Of a DNA stretch of 16,506 nucleotides, positions 1 to 6,752 are shown piece after piece (positions within the stretch are counted from its first letter, which is position 1; each line of letters starts with the position of its first letter). Position numbers and translations under genes: made by a program. Source of the DNA: CAIUSP01 sp964594365. Lineage in GTDB: Bacteria; Actinomycetota; Thermoleophilia; Solirubrobacterales; 70-9. The stretch covers positions 1 to 16,506 of the forward strand of contig CAZQMB010000023.1 in the NCBI GenBank assembly GCA_964594365.1, given 5' to 3'. The notes below the pieces were generated by a model. That model ran no database searches, was not told the origin of the DNA, and worked only from the letters and a program-made list of their open reading frames with translations.

Positions 1-1941
1 TACGGCCACTACGGCCCCCTCTTCATCCGCATGGCCTGGCACAGCGCGGGCACCTACCGGATCGGTGACGGGCGCGGCGGCGCCGGCGCCGGCACCTTGA
101 GGTTCGCGCCGCTCAACAGCTGGCCCGACAACGCCAACCTCGACAAGGCCCGTCGCTTGCTCTGGCCGATCAAGCAGAAGTACGGCGCGAGCCTGTCGTG
201 GGCCGACCTGATGGTCCTCACCGGTAACTGCGCCCTCGAGTCGATGGGATTCGAGACCTTCGGTTTCGCTGGCGGACGTGAGGACGTCTGGGAGCCCGAG
301 GAGGACATCTATTGGGGACAGGAGAAGGAGTGGCTCGGCGACGAGCGCTACAGCGGGGATCGTGATCTCGAGCAGCCGCTCGGTGCCGTGCAGATGGGCC
401 TGATCTACGTCAACCCCGAGGGTCCCAACGGCGTGCCGGACCCGCTCGCCGCCGCGAGGGATATCCGCGAGACCTTCGCCCGTATGGCGATGAACGATGA
501 AGAGACGGTCGCCCTGGTCGCAGGCGGTCACACCTTCGGCAAGTCACACGGTGCCGCCGACGACGTCGAGTACGTCGGCCCCGCACCGGAGGCCGCTCCG
601 ATCGAGGAGCAGGGTCTCGGTTGGAAGAACAGTTTCGGCACCGGAGCCGGTGACGACACCATCACCAGCGGCATCGAGGGTGCCTGGACCGCGACGCCAG
701 TGAAGTGGGACATGACCTACCTCGAAACGCTCTTCGGAAACGAGTGGGAGCAGACCAAGAGTCCGGCCGGAGCCACCCAGTGGACGCCGAAGGGCGATGC
801 CGCGGCAGGCACCGTCCCCGACGCCCAGGATCCCTCGGTCACTCACGCGCCCATGATGCATACGACCGATCTCTCCCTGAGAGAGGATCCGATCTACGAG
901 CCGATCGCGAGGCGCTACCTCGAGAATCCCGAGGAGTTCGCCGACGCCTTCGCCCGCGCCTGGTTCAAGCTGACCCATCGCGACATGGGTCCGACCACCC
1001 GCTATCTCGGCCCGCTGGTTCCAGCCGAGCCACAGATCTGGCAGGACCCGGTACCCGCGGTCGACCACCAGCTGATCGACGATGCAGACGCCGCAGCGCT
1101 GAAGGAGAAGATCCTCGCCACCGGCATCCCCGTGGGCCAGCTCGTAGCGACCGCCTGGGCTTCTGCTTCGACCTTCCGCGGCACCGACAAGCGCGGTGGT
1201 GCCAACGGAGCGCGGATCAGGCTCGCCCCTCAAAAAGGTTGGGCCGCGAACGACCCGGAGAATCTCGCCAAGGTGATCGCCGCCCTCGAGGGGGTACAGA
1301 GCGAGTTCAACGAAGCCCAGTCGGGTGACAAGCAGGTCTCGCTCGCCGACCTGATCGTGTTGGCTGGCTCGGCGGCGATCGAGCAGGCGGCTCGCGATGC
1401 CGGCCACGAGGTGGAGGTTCCGTTCACCCCTGGTCGTACCGACGCGTCGCAGGAGGAGACGGATGTCGACTCGTTCGCGGTGCTGGAGCCGACCGCCGAC
1501 GGTTTCCGCAACTACCTCTCCGACGACGCCCATCGTCCGGCCGAGCACATGCTGGTCGACAAGGCGCATCTGCTCACCCTCACCGCACCGGAGATGACCG
1601 TTCTGGTGGGTGGCATGAGGGCACTCGACGCCAACACCGGCCAGTCGCAGGTCGGTGTGCTCACCGAGCGGCCGGGGCAGTTGACCAACGACTTCTTCGT
1701 CAATCTGCTCGCGATGGACGCCGAGTGGTCGCCGGCCAACGGGGATGGCAAGGAGTTCGAGGGAACGGCAGGCGGCGGCAAGTGGAAGGCGAGCCGCGCG
1801 GATCTGGCCTTCGGTTCCAACTCGCAGCTTCGAGCGATCGCCGAGGTCTACGCCTTCGATGGTGCCGAGCACAAGTTCGTCGAGGACTTCGTCTCAGCCT
1901 GGGTGAAGGTGATGGAGTTGGACCGCTTCGATCTCGGCTGA
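1..1941 (+). CDS. katG: Catalase-peroxidase KatG, 5' partial
   Basis: This bifunctional haem enzyme breaks down hydrogen peroxide (catalase) and oxidises donors (peroxidase) in the cytoplasm. The frame is open from base 1, so the gene starts before the window; 646 residues are visible, and comparison with M. tuberculosis KatG suggests about 94 N-terminal residues are missing (usual length about 740). The distal Arg-Met-Ala-Trp-His site is at visible residues 10-14. The Tyr of LIYVNPEGP (136) and the Met of RMAMND (162) would complete the Trp-Tyr-Met adduct needed for catalase activity, and the proximal haem His is in GGHTFGK (177). The Ser of TITSGIE (223) matches the M. tuberculosis Ser315 position. 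The C-terminal peroxidase-like domain is complete and ends in LDRFDLG. No regulator is visible on this side; a FurA-type gene could lie upstream. The family call is very secure. Confidence 0.98.
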   Translation, partial: YGHYGPLFIRMAWHSAGTYRIGDGRGGAGAGTLRFAPLNSWPDNANLDKARRLLWPIKQKYGASLSWADLMVLTGNCALESMGFETFGFAGGREDVWEPEEDIYWGQEKEWLGDERYSGDRDLEQPLGAVQMGLIYVNPEGPNGVPDPLAAARDIRETFARMAMNDEETVALVAGGHTFGKSHGAADDVEYVGPAPEAAPIEEQGLGWKNSFGTGAGDDTITSGIEGAWTATPVKWDMTYLETLFGNEWEQTKSPAGATQWTPKGDAAAGTVPDAQDPSVTHAPMMHTTDLSLREDPIYEPIARRYLENPEEFADAFARAWFKLTHRDMGPTTRYLGPLVPAEPQIWQDPVPAVDHQLIDDADAAALKEKILATGIPVGQLVATAWASASTFRGTDKRGGANGARIRLAPQKGWAANDPENLAKVIAALEGVQSEFNEAQSGDKQVSLADLIVLAGSAAIEQAARDAGHEVEVPFTPGRTDASQEETDVDSFAVLEPTADGFRNYLSDDAHRPAEHMLVDKAHLLTLTAPEMTVLVGGMRALDANTGQSQVGVLTERPGQLTNDFFVNLLAMDAEWSPANGDGKEFEGTAGGGKWKASRADLAFGSNSQLRAIAEVYAFDGAEHKFVEDFVSAWVKVMELDRFDLG

Positions 1942-1954
1942 GTCCGGCAGGGAC

Positions 1955-1974
1955 CCTTTCGGGAAAGCGTTTTT
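1955..1974 (+). terminator. Weak intrinsic terminator after katG
   Basis: Fourteen bases after the katG stop a short hairpin (CTTT, loop CGGG, AAAG, extended by one C-G style neighbour) is followed by CG and five T residues. The stem is short, so termination may be partial, but the position and T-run fit the end of the katG transcript. Confidence 0.4.
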
Positions 1975-2048
1975 CCATCCAGTCAGATTGCCCGTAAGCG
2001 GTCACCCCGCTTGACCGGGCCGTCCTACCTGCCACCATCGGTGTCGAG

Positions 2049-4007
2049 GTGGCGAGAGAGATCAGCGACATAGGGGAGTTGGCCGAGTCGTTCTTCAAGA
2101 CGACGCTCCAGATGGCATGCATCGCCGACGAAGAGAGGTTTCGCCAGGTCAACGACCAGTGGATAGAGACTCTGGGGTGGTCTCGGGAGGAGTTGCTGTC
2201 GAGGCCCTTCATCTCCTTCGTCCACCCCGATGACCTCGGAGCTACCGCCGATGCGGTCGGCCTCCTGCAACAAGGTGAGGACATAGTCGAGTTCGAGAAT
2301 CGGTACACGACATCCGACGGCGGCTGGCGGAATCTGGTCTGGAATGCCCGCATCGACCCTGACACCGGCCTGATCATGGCGACCGCCCGCGATGTGACCA
2401 AGGCGAGGGAACACGAGGTCGAGCGGCTCCGGCTCCACAGAGTGCTCGAATCCCTTGCGGAGCTGCAGTCCTCCTATATCGGTCACGGCTTGAGCCGTGC
2501 GTGGTGGGAGACCGCCATCAGCAGGTTGATCGAGGTGACCGGCAGCACCTTCGGCTTCGTCGGACGGGTGCTGGAAGACGAACAGAGCGCACCGTATCTG
2601 CATACGCTCGCCATCACCAACATCGCTTGGAATGCATGGTCTCAGCAGATGTTCGACGAGTACGCCGACACGGGTCTCGAATTCAGGAACCTCGACACCC
2701 TCTTCGGCTACACCCTGCGCACCGGGGAGAGACTGATCTCCGACGATCCCGCATCCGATCCTCGTGCAGGCGGCTTGCCGGACGGTCATCCGCCGCTCGA
2801 GACCTACGCCGGTATCCCGCTGCTCTCGGAGAGTGGGATGGTCGGGATGGTCGGCCTCGCCAATCGCGAAGGTGGCTTCGATCAGGCGATCTTGGAGGAG
2901 ATCGAGCCCATCCTCGTGCTGCTCTCCCAGACGGTGGCACAGTCTCTCGCAAGTGAGGAAGCGCAAGCCGCCGAGGCCGAGGCCTCTCGCCTCGAGAAGC
3001 GGCTGCAGGAAGTGGAGAGGAGCGGCGACGGAGAGCGTCTGCTGGTCAAGACGACTCAGGAGGTGTTGGATCAGAAGAGCCTCTCAGGGTCCTTCGGAGT
3101 CGTCGACTCCGCAATCCGGGAGGTCCTGCCGCCCGCAAAGGTCACCCTGTACCTCTCGGACTTCGACCAGTCGGATCGAATGCAGTTGGAGTTCACCGGT
3201 GGACGGGCTACCGACGTGATCAGCAGGGAGACGGAGTCGTTCGATCCCGCCTGCTGCAGGGGTCTGGTGGAGGGGCGAGTCCACGTGAGTCGTCCCGGGC
3301 TCGAGCTCGGCTCTTGTTCGCACGTGGTCGCCAGTAACTACGCCACCGTCTGCGCCCCACTGGTGGCAGGCGATGAGGAGTTCGGTGTGCTGACCGTGAG
3401 CGTGGCCTCCCAGATGGATCTCGATGGCCTGGATCCGTCGATGCAGTTGGACGAGGTCACCAAGAGGCTCGGCGCACTCTCGACCGCTCTCGCCCAGGTT
3501 GCGTCGAGGGAGCGCCTTGTCGCCCGCTCCCTCGTGGATCATCTCACCAGACTCCCCAACCGGGCCGCTTTCGAGCAGTTCGGTGAGCGGTTGATCTCGG
3601 CGCGGGGACCTGATTCCCGCCCCTTCGGTCTGATGCTCTTCGATCTGGACAAGTTCAAGCCGATCAACGACAACTTCGGGCACCAGGCCGGTGACGAGAT
3701 CCTGACCGCGACCGCTGCGGGCGTCAAGGCTGCCCTTCGACCGGAGGACATGGTCGCGCGGGTGGGAGGCGATGAGTTCGGTGTCCTGATCCCCCACTGC
3801 CAGAATCCACAGTTGGAGCATGCGGCGGAGCGGATCAGGGAGGCCGTCGCCAGCCTGCAGACAGGCGTCGATGCCGAGACTCGTGCCTCGGTCGGCGCTC
3901 TCTTGATCGGTGAATCCGCGGTCACCTGGGACCAGGTCTTCGAGGCGGCAGATCGCGCGATGTACGCGGCAAAGGCCGAAGGTGGCGACCGCGTGGTCGT
4001 CGGCTGA
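2049..4007 (+). CDS. Diguanylate cyclase with PAS, two GAF and GGDEF domains
   Basis: The protein should make cyclic di-GMP from two GTP in response to a signal sensed by its N-terminal domains. In order it shows a PAS domain (about 16-120, with HPDD and a closing DVT segment), a divergent GAF-like domain (about 133-302), a short charged coiled-coil linker (about 303-340), a second GAF domain (about 340-490) and a GGDEF domain from DHLTRLPNR (497-505) to the end. The active site is canonical GGDEF (573-577), and an RPED inhibitory I-site (564-567) lies exactly five residues before it, so product feedback is expected. There is no EAL or HD-GYP domain, no membrane segment and no signal peptide, so it is cytosolic. 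GAF2 carries four clustered cysteines (402, 403, 423, 435). GTG at 2049 is the first in-frame start; no clear Shine-Dalgarno is present. The ligands of the sensor domains cannot be told from sequence. Confidence 0.93.
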   Translation: MAREISDIGELAESFFKTTLQMACIADEERFRQVNDQWIETLGWSREELLSRPFISFVHPDDLGATADAVGLLQQGEDIVEFENRYTTSDGGWRNLVWNARIDPDTGLIMATARDVTKAREHEVERLRLHRVLESLAELQSSYIGHGLSRAWWETAISRLIEVTGSTFGFVGRVLEDEQSAPYLHTLAITNIAWNAWSQQMFDEYADTGLEFRNLDTLFGYTLRTGERLISDDPASDPRAGGLPDGHPPLETYAGIPLLSESGMVGMVGLANREGGFDQAILEEIEPILVLLSQTVAQSLASEEAQAAEAEASRLEKRLQEVERSGDGERLLVKTTQEVLDQKSLSGSFGVVDSAIREVLPPAKVTLYLSDFDQSDRMQLEFTGGRATDVISRETESFDPACCRGLVEGRVHVSRPGLELGSCSHVVASNYATVCAPLVAGDEEFGVLTVSVASQMDLDGLDPSMQLDEVTKRLGALSTALAQVASRERLVARSLVDHLTRLPNRAAFEQFGERLISARGPDSRPFGLMLFDLDKFKPINDNFGHQAGDEILTATAAGVKAALRPEDMVARVGGDEFGVLIPHCQNPQLEHAAERIREAVASLQTGVDAETRASVGALLIGESAVTWDQVFEAADRAMYAAKAEGGDRVVVG

Positions 4008-4037
4008 CTTCTGATCCGTTTCTCACGACGCTCCGGG

Positions 4038-4043
4038 TAGCCT
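4038..4043 (+). promoter_or_regulatory. Probable leaderless -10 box (TAGCCT)
   Basis: TAGCCT ends seven bases before the GTG at 4051, the spacing expected if transcription starts at the start codon. No convincing -35 is seen at 17-18 bases upstream. Confidence 0.5.
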
Positions 4044-4050
4044 GAGCGGC

Positions 4051-4899
4051 GTGGGTGACCGGCTTTCCTCCAAGGGTGTCTCGCCGCGTGGTGCACACGA
4101 GATCGATCCGGATCGCGAGCTGGAACACCCCGATGGGCTACTGAGGTTCCTCGATGATCCCGTAACCGCCCTGGTGCCGTGGTTCGCTTTCTCGTTCCTG
4201 CTTACGACGCTCGGGTTCATGGCAACCGCCTGGCTCGCCTTCGGTTTGAGTCTCGCGTTGGTCGCTGCCTCTTGGCTGCGCGGAGAGGACCCGAAGGTCT
4301 TCGAGGTTTCGGATGCGATCCTCTTCGGTGGGATCGTGCTGGTGGCGTTTTTCGGAGATCGGCTGGTGGAGGGTTGGTTTTCCAATCACGCCGACGCCGT
4401 TTCCAACATCACGCTGACGGTCGTGGCGTTCGTCTCCCTCGCGATCGGCAGACCGTTCACCTCCGAGTACACGGCGGCGAGATTCCAGGGCGCACCGCCG
4501 GACCTCCTGGTGCGGCTGGACCGTCTTGCCACCCCGATCTGGGGCTTCGCTCTGCTCTTCGCGAGCATCGTGACCGTGTTCGGAGAGTGGGTGCTGCGAG
4601 ACCCGACCAACCTCTGGACCGGCTGGATACTCCAGACGCTGCCGTTGATCGTCGCGCTGGATCTGACCCTCTGGATCGACCGACGTGCAGTTGCCCGTGC
4701 CCGCGACCGCCCGGACCTGATCCCGCCACCGGTGATGCTCGCCCGCGATCTCCTGATCTGGCTGGTCCCGGCGGGTATGTGCTCCCTCGTATTCGACGGA
4801 GGGCCCCAGTGGTTGGGGTGGACGCTGATCCTGGTCGGACTCGTCGGCTGCGTTTGGGCCTGGATCAGGCTGCGCCGCGAAGCGCCAGCCATTGCCTAG
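4051..4899 (+). CDS. Polytopic membrane protein of unknown function
   Basis: I do not recognise a characterised family. The 282-residue protein has a hydrophilic N-terminus of about 40 residues and then roughly eight hydrophobic segments: two between 42 and 76, then about 89-105, 119-135, 162-180, 188-208 and two more in the last 60 residues. It ends in a short basic tail. A loop reads GRPFTSEYTAARF; similar Pro-Phe-Thr...Tyr-Ala-Arg loops occur in some uncharacterised actinobacterial membrane proteins and in intracellular septation protein A-like sequences, but that likeness is from memory and weak. GTG at 4051 is chosen because a TAGCCT box lies seven bases before it and no Shine-Dalgarno is present. 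It follows the cyclase gene by 43 bases but has its own promoter. It converges on the lipoprotein gene with only six bases between the stop codons. Confidence 0.85.
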   Translation: MGDRLSSKGVSPRGAHEIDPDRELEHPDGLLRFLDDPVTALVPWFAFSFLLTTLGFMATAWLAFGLSLALVAASWLRGEDPKVFEVSDAILFGGIVLVAFFGDRLVEGWFSNHADAVSNITLTVVAFVSLAIGRPFTSEYTAARFQGAPPDLLVRLDRLATPIWGFALLFASIVTVFGEWVLRDPTNLWTGWILQTLPLIVALDLTLWIDRRAVARARDRPDLIPPPVMLARDLLIWLVPAGMCSLVFDGGPQWLGWTLILVGLVGCVWAWIRLRREAPAIA

Positions 4900-4905
4900 C
4901 GCGGA

Positions 4906-5379
4906 TCAGTCGACTGGAACGTTGAAGTTCGCCTGCGAGGTCATCTGCCAGCGCTCGTCCTGGAAGATGAAGGTCCCCAGGTAGGGAGCGGGCGTGCCCT
5001 TGTACTTCTTGCCGTCGAGCGTGTAGTCGGCAGTGGTGATGTAGCGCACCACGATGGACGACTCCGAGCGGGTGGCGGAGATCTCGTCGAACCTGAAGTT
5101 GACGATGTCGATCTCGCCCTTGCCGACTTCGTCGATGTACTCGGACCTGCTCAAGTGGGTTCCGTCGGCCCGCGCCAACTGCCAACTCGGATCGAGGGTG
5201 GTCTCCAGACCGGAGGTGTCGGCCTCCTTGACCTGGGTCCAGAAGTTGGTCAGGAGCTCTCTGGCCTGCTGGTCGGGGGTCTGGTCGGCCGAGGCGGTTT
5301 CACCGTCCGACGACCCGCAGCCGGCAATCAGCGCTGGCAAGGCTGCGACGCAGACGATGAGTGCGAGGATTCGCTTCAC
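4906..5379 (-). CDS. Small lipoprotein with NTF2/SnoaL-like domain
   Basis: The 157-residue product begins with Val(Met)-Lys-Arg and a hydrophobic stretch ending in a lipobox Ile-Ala-Gly-Cys (18-21), so it should be exported, lipidated on Cys21 and anchored on the outer face of the membrane. After a Ser/Asp/Gly-rich linker, the mature part (about 35-157) has the pattern of the NTF2/SnoaL cone fold: an initial helix (ARELLTNFWTQV), a mid helix (SRSEYIDEV), and alternating strands ending in FIFQDERWQMTSQ. This fold binds many ligands, so no function is assigned. The frame continues upstream to an ATG at 5547, but that start would bury the signal peptide; GTG at 5379 is chosen because it puts the lipoprotein signal at the N-terminus and a TATATT box lies eight bases before it. 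It is divergent from udgB. Confidence 0.85.
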   Translation of the reverse strand: MKRILALIVCVAALPALIAGCGSSDGETASADQTPDQQARELLTNFWTQVKEADTSGLETTLDPSWQLARADGTHLSRSEYIDEVGKGEIDIVNFRFDEISATRSESSIVVRYITTADYTLDGKKYKGTPAPYLGTFIFQDERWQMTSQANFNVPVD

Positions 5380-5387
5380 GGCGCGGG

Positions 5388-5395
5388 AATATATC
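5388..5395. promoter_or_regulatory. Shared divergent -10 box for lipoprotein and udgB
   Basis: The eight bases AATATATC read as TATATT on the minus strand (5393-5388), eight bases before the lipoprotein GTG. On the plus strand they read TATATC (5390-5395), six bases before the udgB GTG at 5402. The two start codons are separated by only 22 bases, so one AT-rich patch appears to serve both genes. Confidence 0.5.
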
Positions 5396-5401
5396 GGAAG
5401 C

Positions 5402-6130
5402 GTGGAGCCAACCGCTCGCTGGCAGCCTCCACTACCCTCGATTTCCTTGGCGGATTCACTCCCGAAGCTGGAAAGAGAGGTCACCCGCTGCCGGCGCTGC
5501 CCGCGGCTGGTCGAGTGGCGAGAGCAGGTGGCGGCCGATCCGCCCAAGCGCTATCGGGGCGAGACCTACTGGGCGCGACCTGTGCCCGGGTTTGGTGATG
5601 TGTCCGCTCGGATCGTCGTCCTCGGACTGGCCCCCGGTGCAAACGGTTCTAATCGAACCGGCCGGATGTTCACCGGTGACCGCTCGGGTGACTGGCTGTA
5701 TGCCGCGCTCCACCGGGCGGGCCTCGCCAGTCAGCCGGAGTCCGTGGATGCTGCCGATGGCCTGAGACTCCACGACTGTTGGATCACCGCGGTGGTTCGC
5801 TGCGCGCCGCCCGCAAACAAGCCGACTCCGTCGGAGCGCGACGAGTGTCTGCCGTGGCTAGAGCGTGAACTCGGTCTCCTCGGCCACGCGAGAGTCATAG
5901 TCTGCCTCGGCTCGTTCGCATGGGACGGCGCACTGCGCGCCCTGCGCGGGATGGGAGAGGAGATACCGAGACCCAAGCCGAAGTTCGGTCACGCAGCACG
6001 GGCAACGGTCGGTGACTACGAACTGCTCGGTTGCTTCCACCCGAGCCAGCAGAACACCTTCACGGGCAAGTTGACGGAACCGATGCTGGATGCGGTGTTC
6101 GCCGAGGCCGCAGCGATCGCACATCCCTGA
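5402..6130 (+). CDS. udgB: Family 5 uracil-DNA glycosylase (UdgB type)
   Basis: The enzyme removes uracil (and often hypoxanthine or other deaminated bases) from DNA to start base excision repair, a function useful in high-GC genomes prone to cytosine deamination. Family 5 hallmarks are present: a CRRC pair near the N-terminus (Cys30, Cys33) and Cys134 and Cys149 around RCAPPANKPTPSE, together expected to hold a 4Fe-4S cluster. The active-site motif GLAPGANGSNRTGRMFTG is followed by RSGDWLYAAL, and the late motif is HPSQQNTFTGKL. With GTG at 5402 the protein has 242 residues. A TTG at 5447 (giving MADSLPKLE..., 227 residues) is a serious alternative because a TACCCT box lies eight bases before it and family members usually start close to the first CxxC. 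Longer frames starting upstream would overlap the divergent lipoprotein and are rejected. Confidence 0.93.
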   Translation: MEPTARWQPPLPSISLADSLPKLEREVTRCRRCPRLVEWREQVAADPPKRYRGETYWARPVPGFGDVSARIVVLGLAPGANGSNRTGRMFTGDRSGDWLYAALHRAGLASQPESVDAADGLRLHDCWITAVVRCAPPANKPTPSERDECLPWLERELGLLGHARVIVCLGSFAWDGALRALRGMGEEIPRPKPKFGHAARATVGDYELLGCFHPSQQNTFTGKLTEPMLDAVFAEAAAIAHP

Positions 6131-6161
6131 TCGATCGTCTGCGGTCCGACGTCGTCCCCGG

Positions 6162-6169
6162 CATACTTG
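6162..6169 (+). promoter_or_regulatory. Possible -10 region of the pgsA-like gene
   Basis: CATACTTG contains the overlapping hexamers CATACT and TACTTG, 9-11 bases before the GTG at 6179. It is the only AT-rich patch in the 48-base gap after udgB. The match is imperfect and no -35 is evident. Confidence 0.25.
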
Positions 6170-6178
6170 CTCTCCAAC

Positions 6179-6745
6179 GTGTTCCCGCTCACGCTGCCAA
6201 ATGCCCTGACCATGCTGCGGATCCTCTTGGTGCCGGTGGTCGTGGTCGCGCTCCTGATCGAGACTCCACATGGCGACACGATCGCCGCAGTGGTGTTCGC
6301 CCTCGCGGCTCTGACCGACGGACTCGACGGCTACCTCGCCCGCTCCCGCGACAGCATCTCGGATTTCGGCAAGTTGATGGACCCGATCGCGGACAAGCTG
6401 CTGATCGTCGCGGCATTGGTCGCCTTGGTTGCGCTCGATCGGTTGGCAGCCTGGATCGCAGTCGTGATCATCGCCCGCGAGTTCGCCGTCACCGTCCTCA
6501 GAGGCGTAGCGGCCGAGCGGGGGATCGTGATGCAGGCCAATCTGCTCGGGAAGATCAAGACGGTCTTCCAGATCGTGGCGGTGATCGCCCTCATCGCCAC
6601 CGACCCTGCGCCCATCTGGGCGGACATCCTGGTCTACCTGGCGCTCGCCTTCACGGTGATCAGCGGACTCGAGTACTTCTTCGGGATACAGCGCAAACTC
6701 GCCGAGCGGGACGAACCCGAGGCGAACACCGACCGGAAAGCCTGA
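6179..6745 (+). CDS. pgsA: CDP-diacylglycerol--glycerol-3-phosphate 3-phosphatidyltransferase-like protein
   Basis: A membrane enzyme of the CDP-alcohol phosphatidyltransferase family; the best match is PgsA, which makes phosphatidylglycerolphosphate on the way to phosphatidylglycerol and cardiolipin. The signature is complete: Asp47, Asp50-Gly51, Ala54-Arg55, Gly64, Asp68 and Asp72 (D-x2-DG-x2-AR-x8-G-x3-D-x3-D), the metal-binding and catalytic core. The N-terminus LPNALTMLRILLVP is typical of PgsA, and hydrophobic segments around 15-45, 78-100, 118-140 and 145-165 fit six TM helices. The length of 188 residues is normal. GTG at 6179 gives the standard N-terminus; an in-frame TTG at 6167 is possible. 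It converges on folE2 with seven bases between stops. Other CDP-alcohol transferases such as cardiolipin synthase share the motif, so the exact acceptor is inferred. Confidence 0.9.
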   Translation: MFPLTLPNALTMLRILLVPVVVVALLIETPHGDTIAAVVFALAALTDGLDGYLARSRDSISDFGKLMDPIADKLLIVAALVALVALDRLAAWIAVVIIAREFAVTVLRGVAAERGIVMQANLLGKIKTVFQIVAVIALIATDPAPIWADILVYLALAFTVISGLEYFFGIQRKLAERDEPEANTDRKA

Positions 6746-6752
6746 GGGGCTC

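Noticed and set aside
31..33. ATG as start of KatG
   Set aside because: The ten codons before it (YGHYGPLFIR) are conserved KatG sequence and the active-site Arg precedes this Met, so the gene is cut by the window edge.
544..1872. 442-residue open frame on the minus strand
   Set aside because: It lies wholly opposite katG, has no recognisable domain and is a typical by-product of high-GC codon use.
2025..2966. 313-residue open frame on the minus strand
   Set aside because: It is opposite the PAS-GAF region of the diguanylate cyclase and shows no protein-like motif.
5054..5401. N-terminal 116 residues of a longer udgB frame
   Set aside because: They would overlap the lipoprotein gene on the other strand and resemble no part of the glycosylase.
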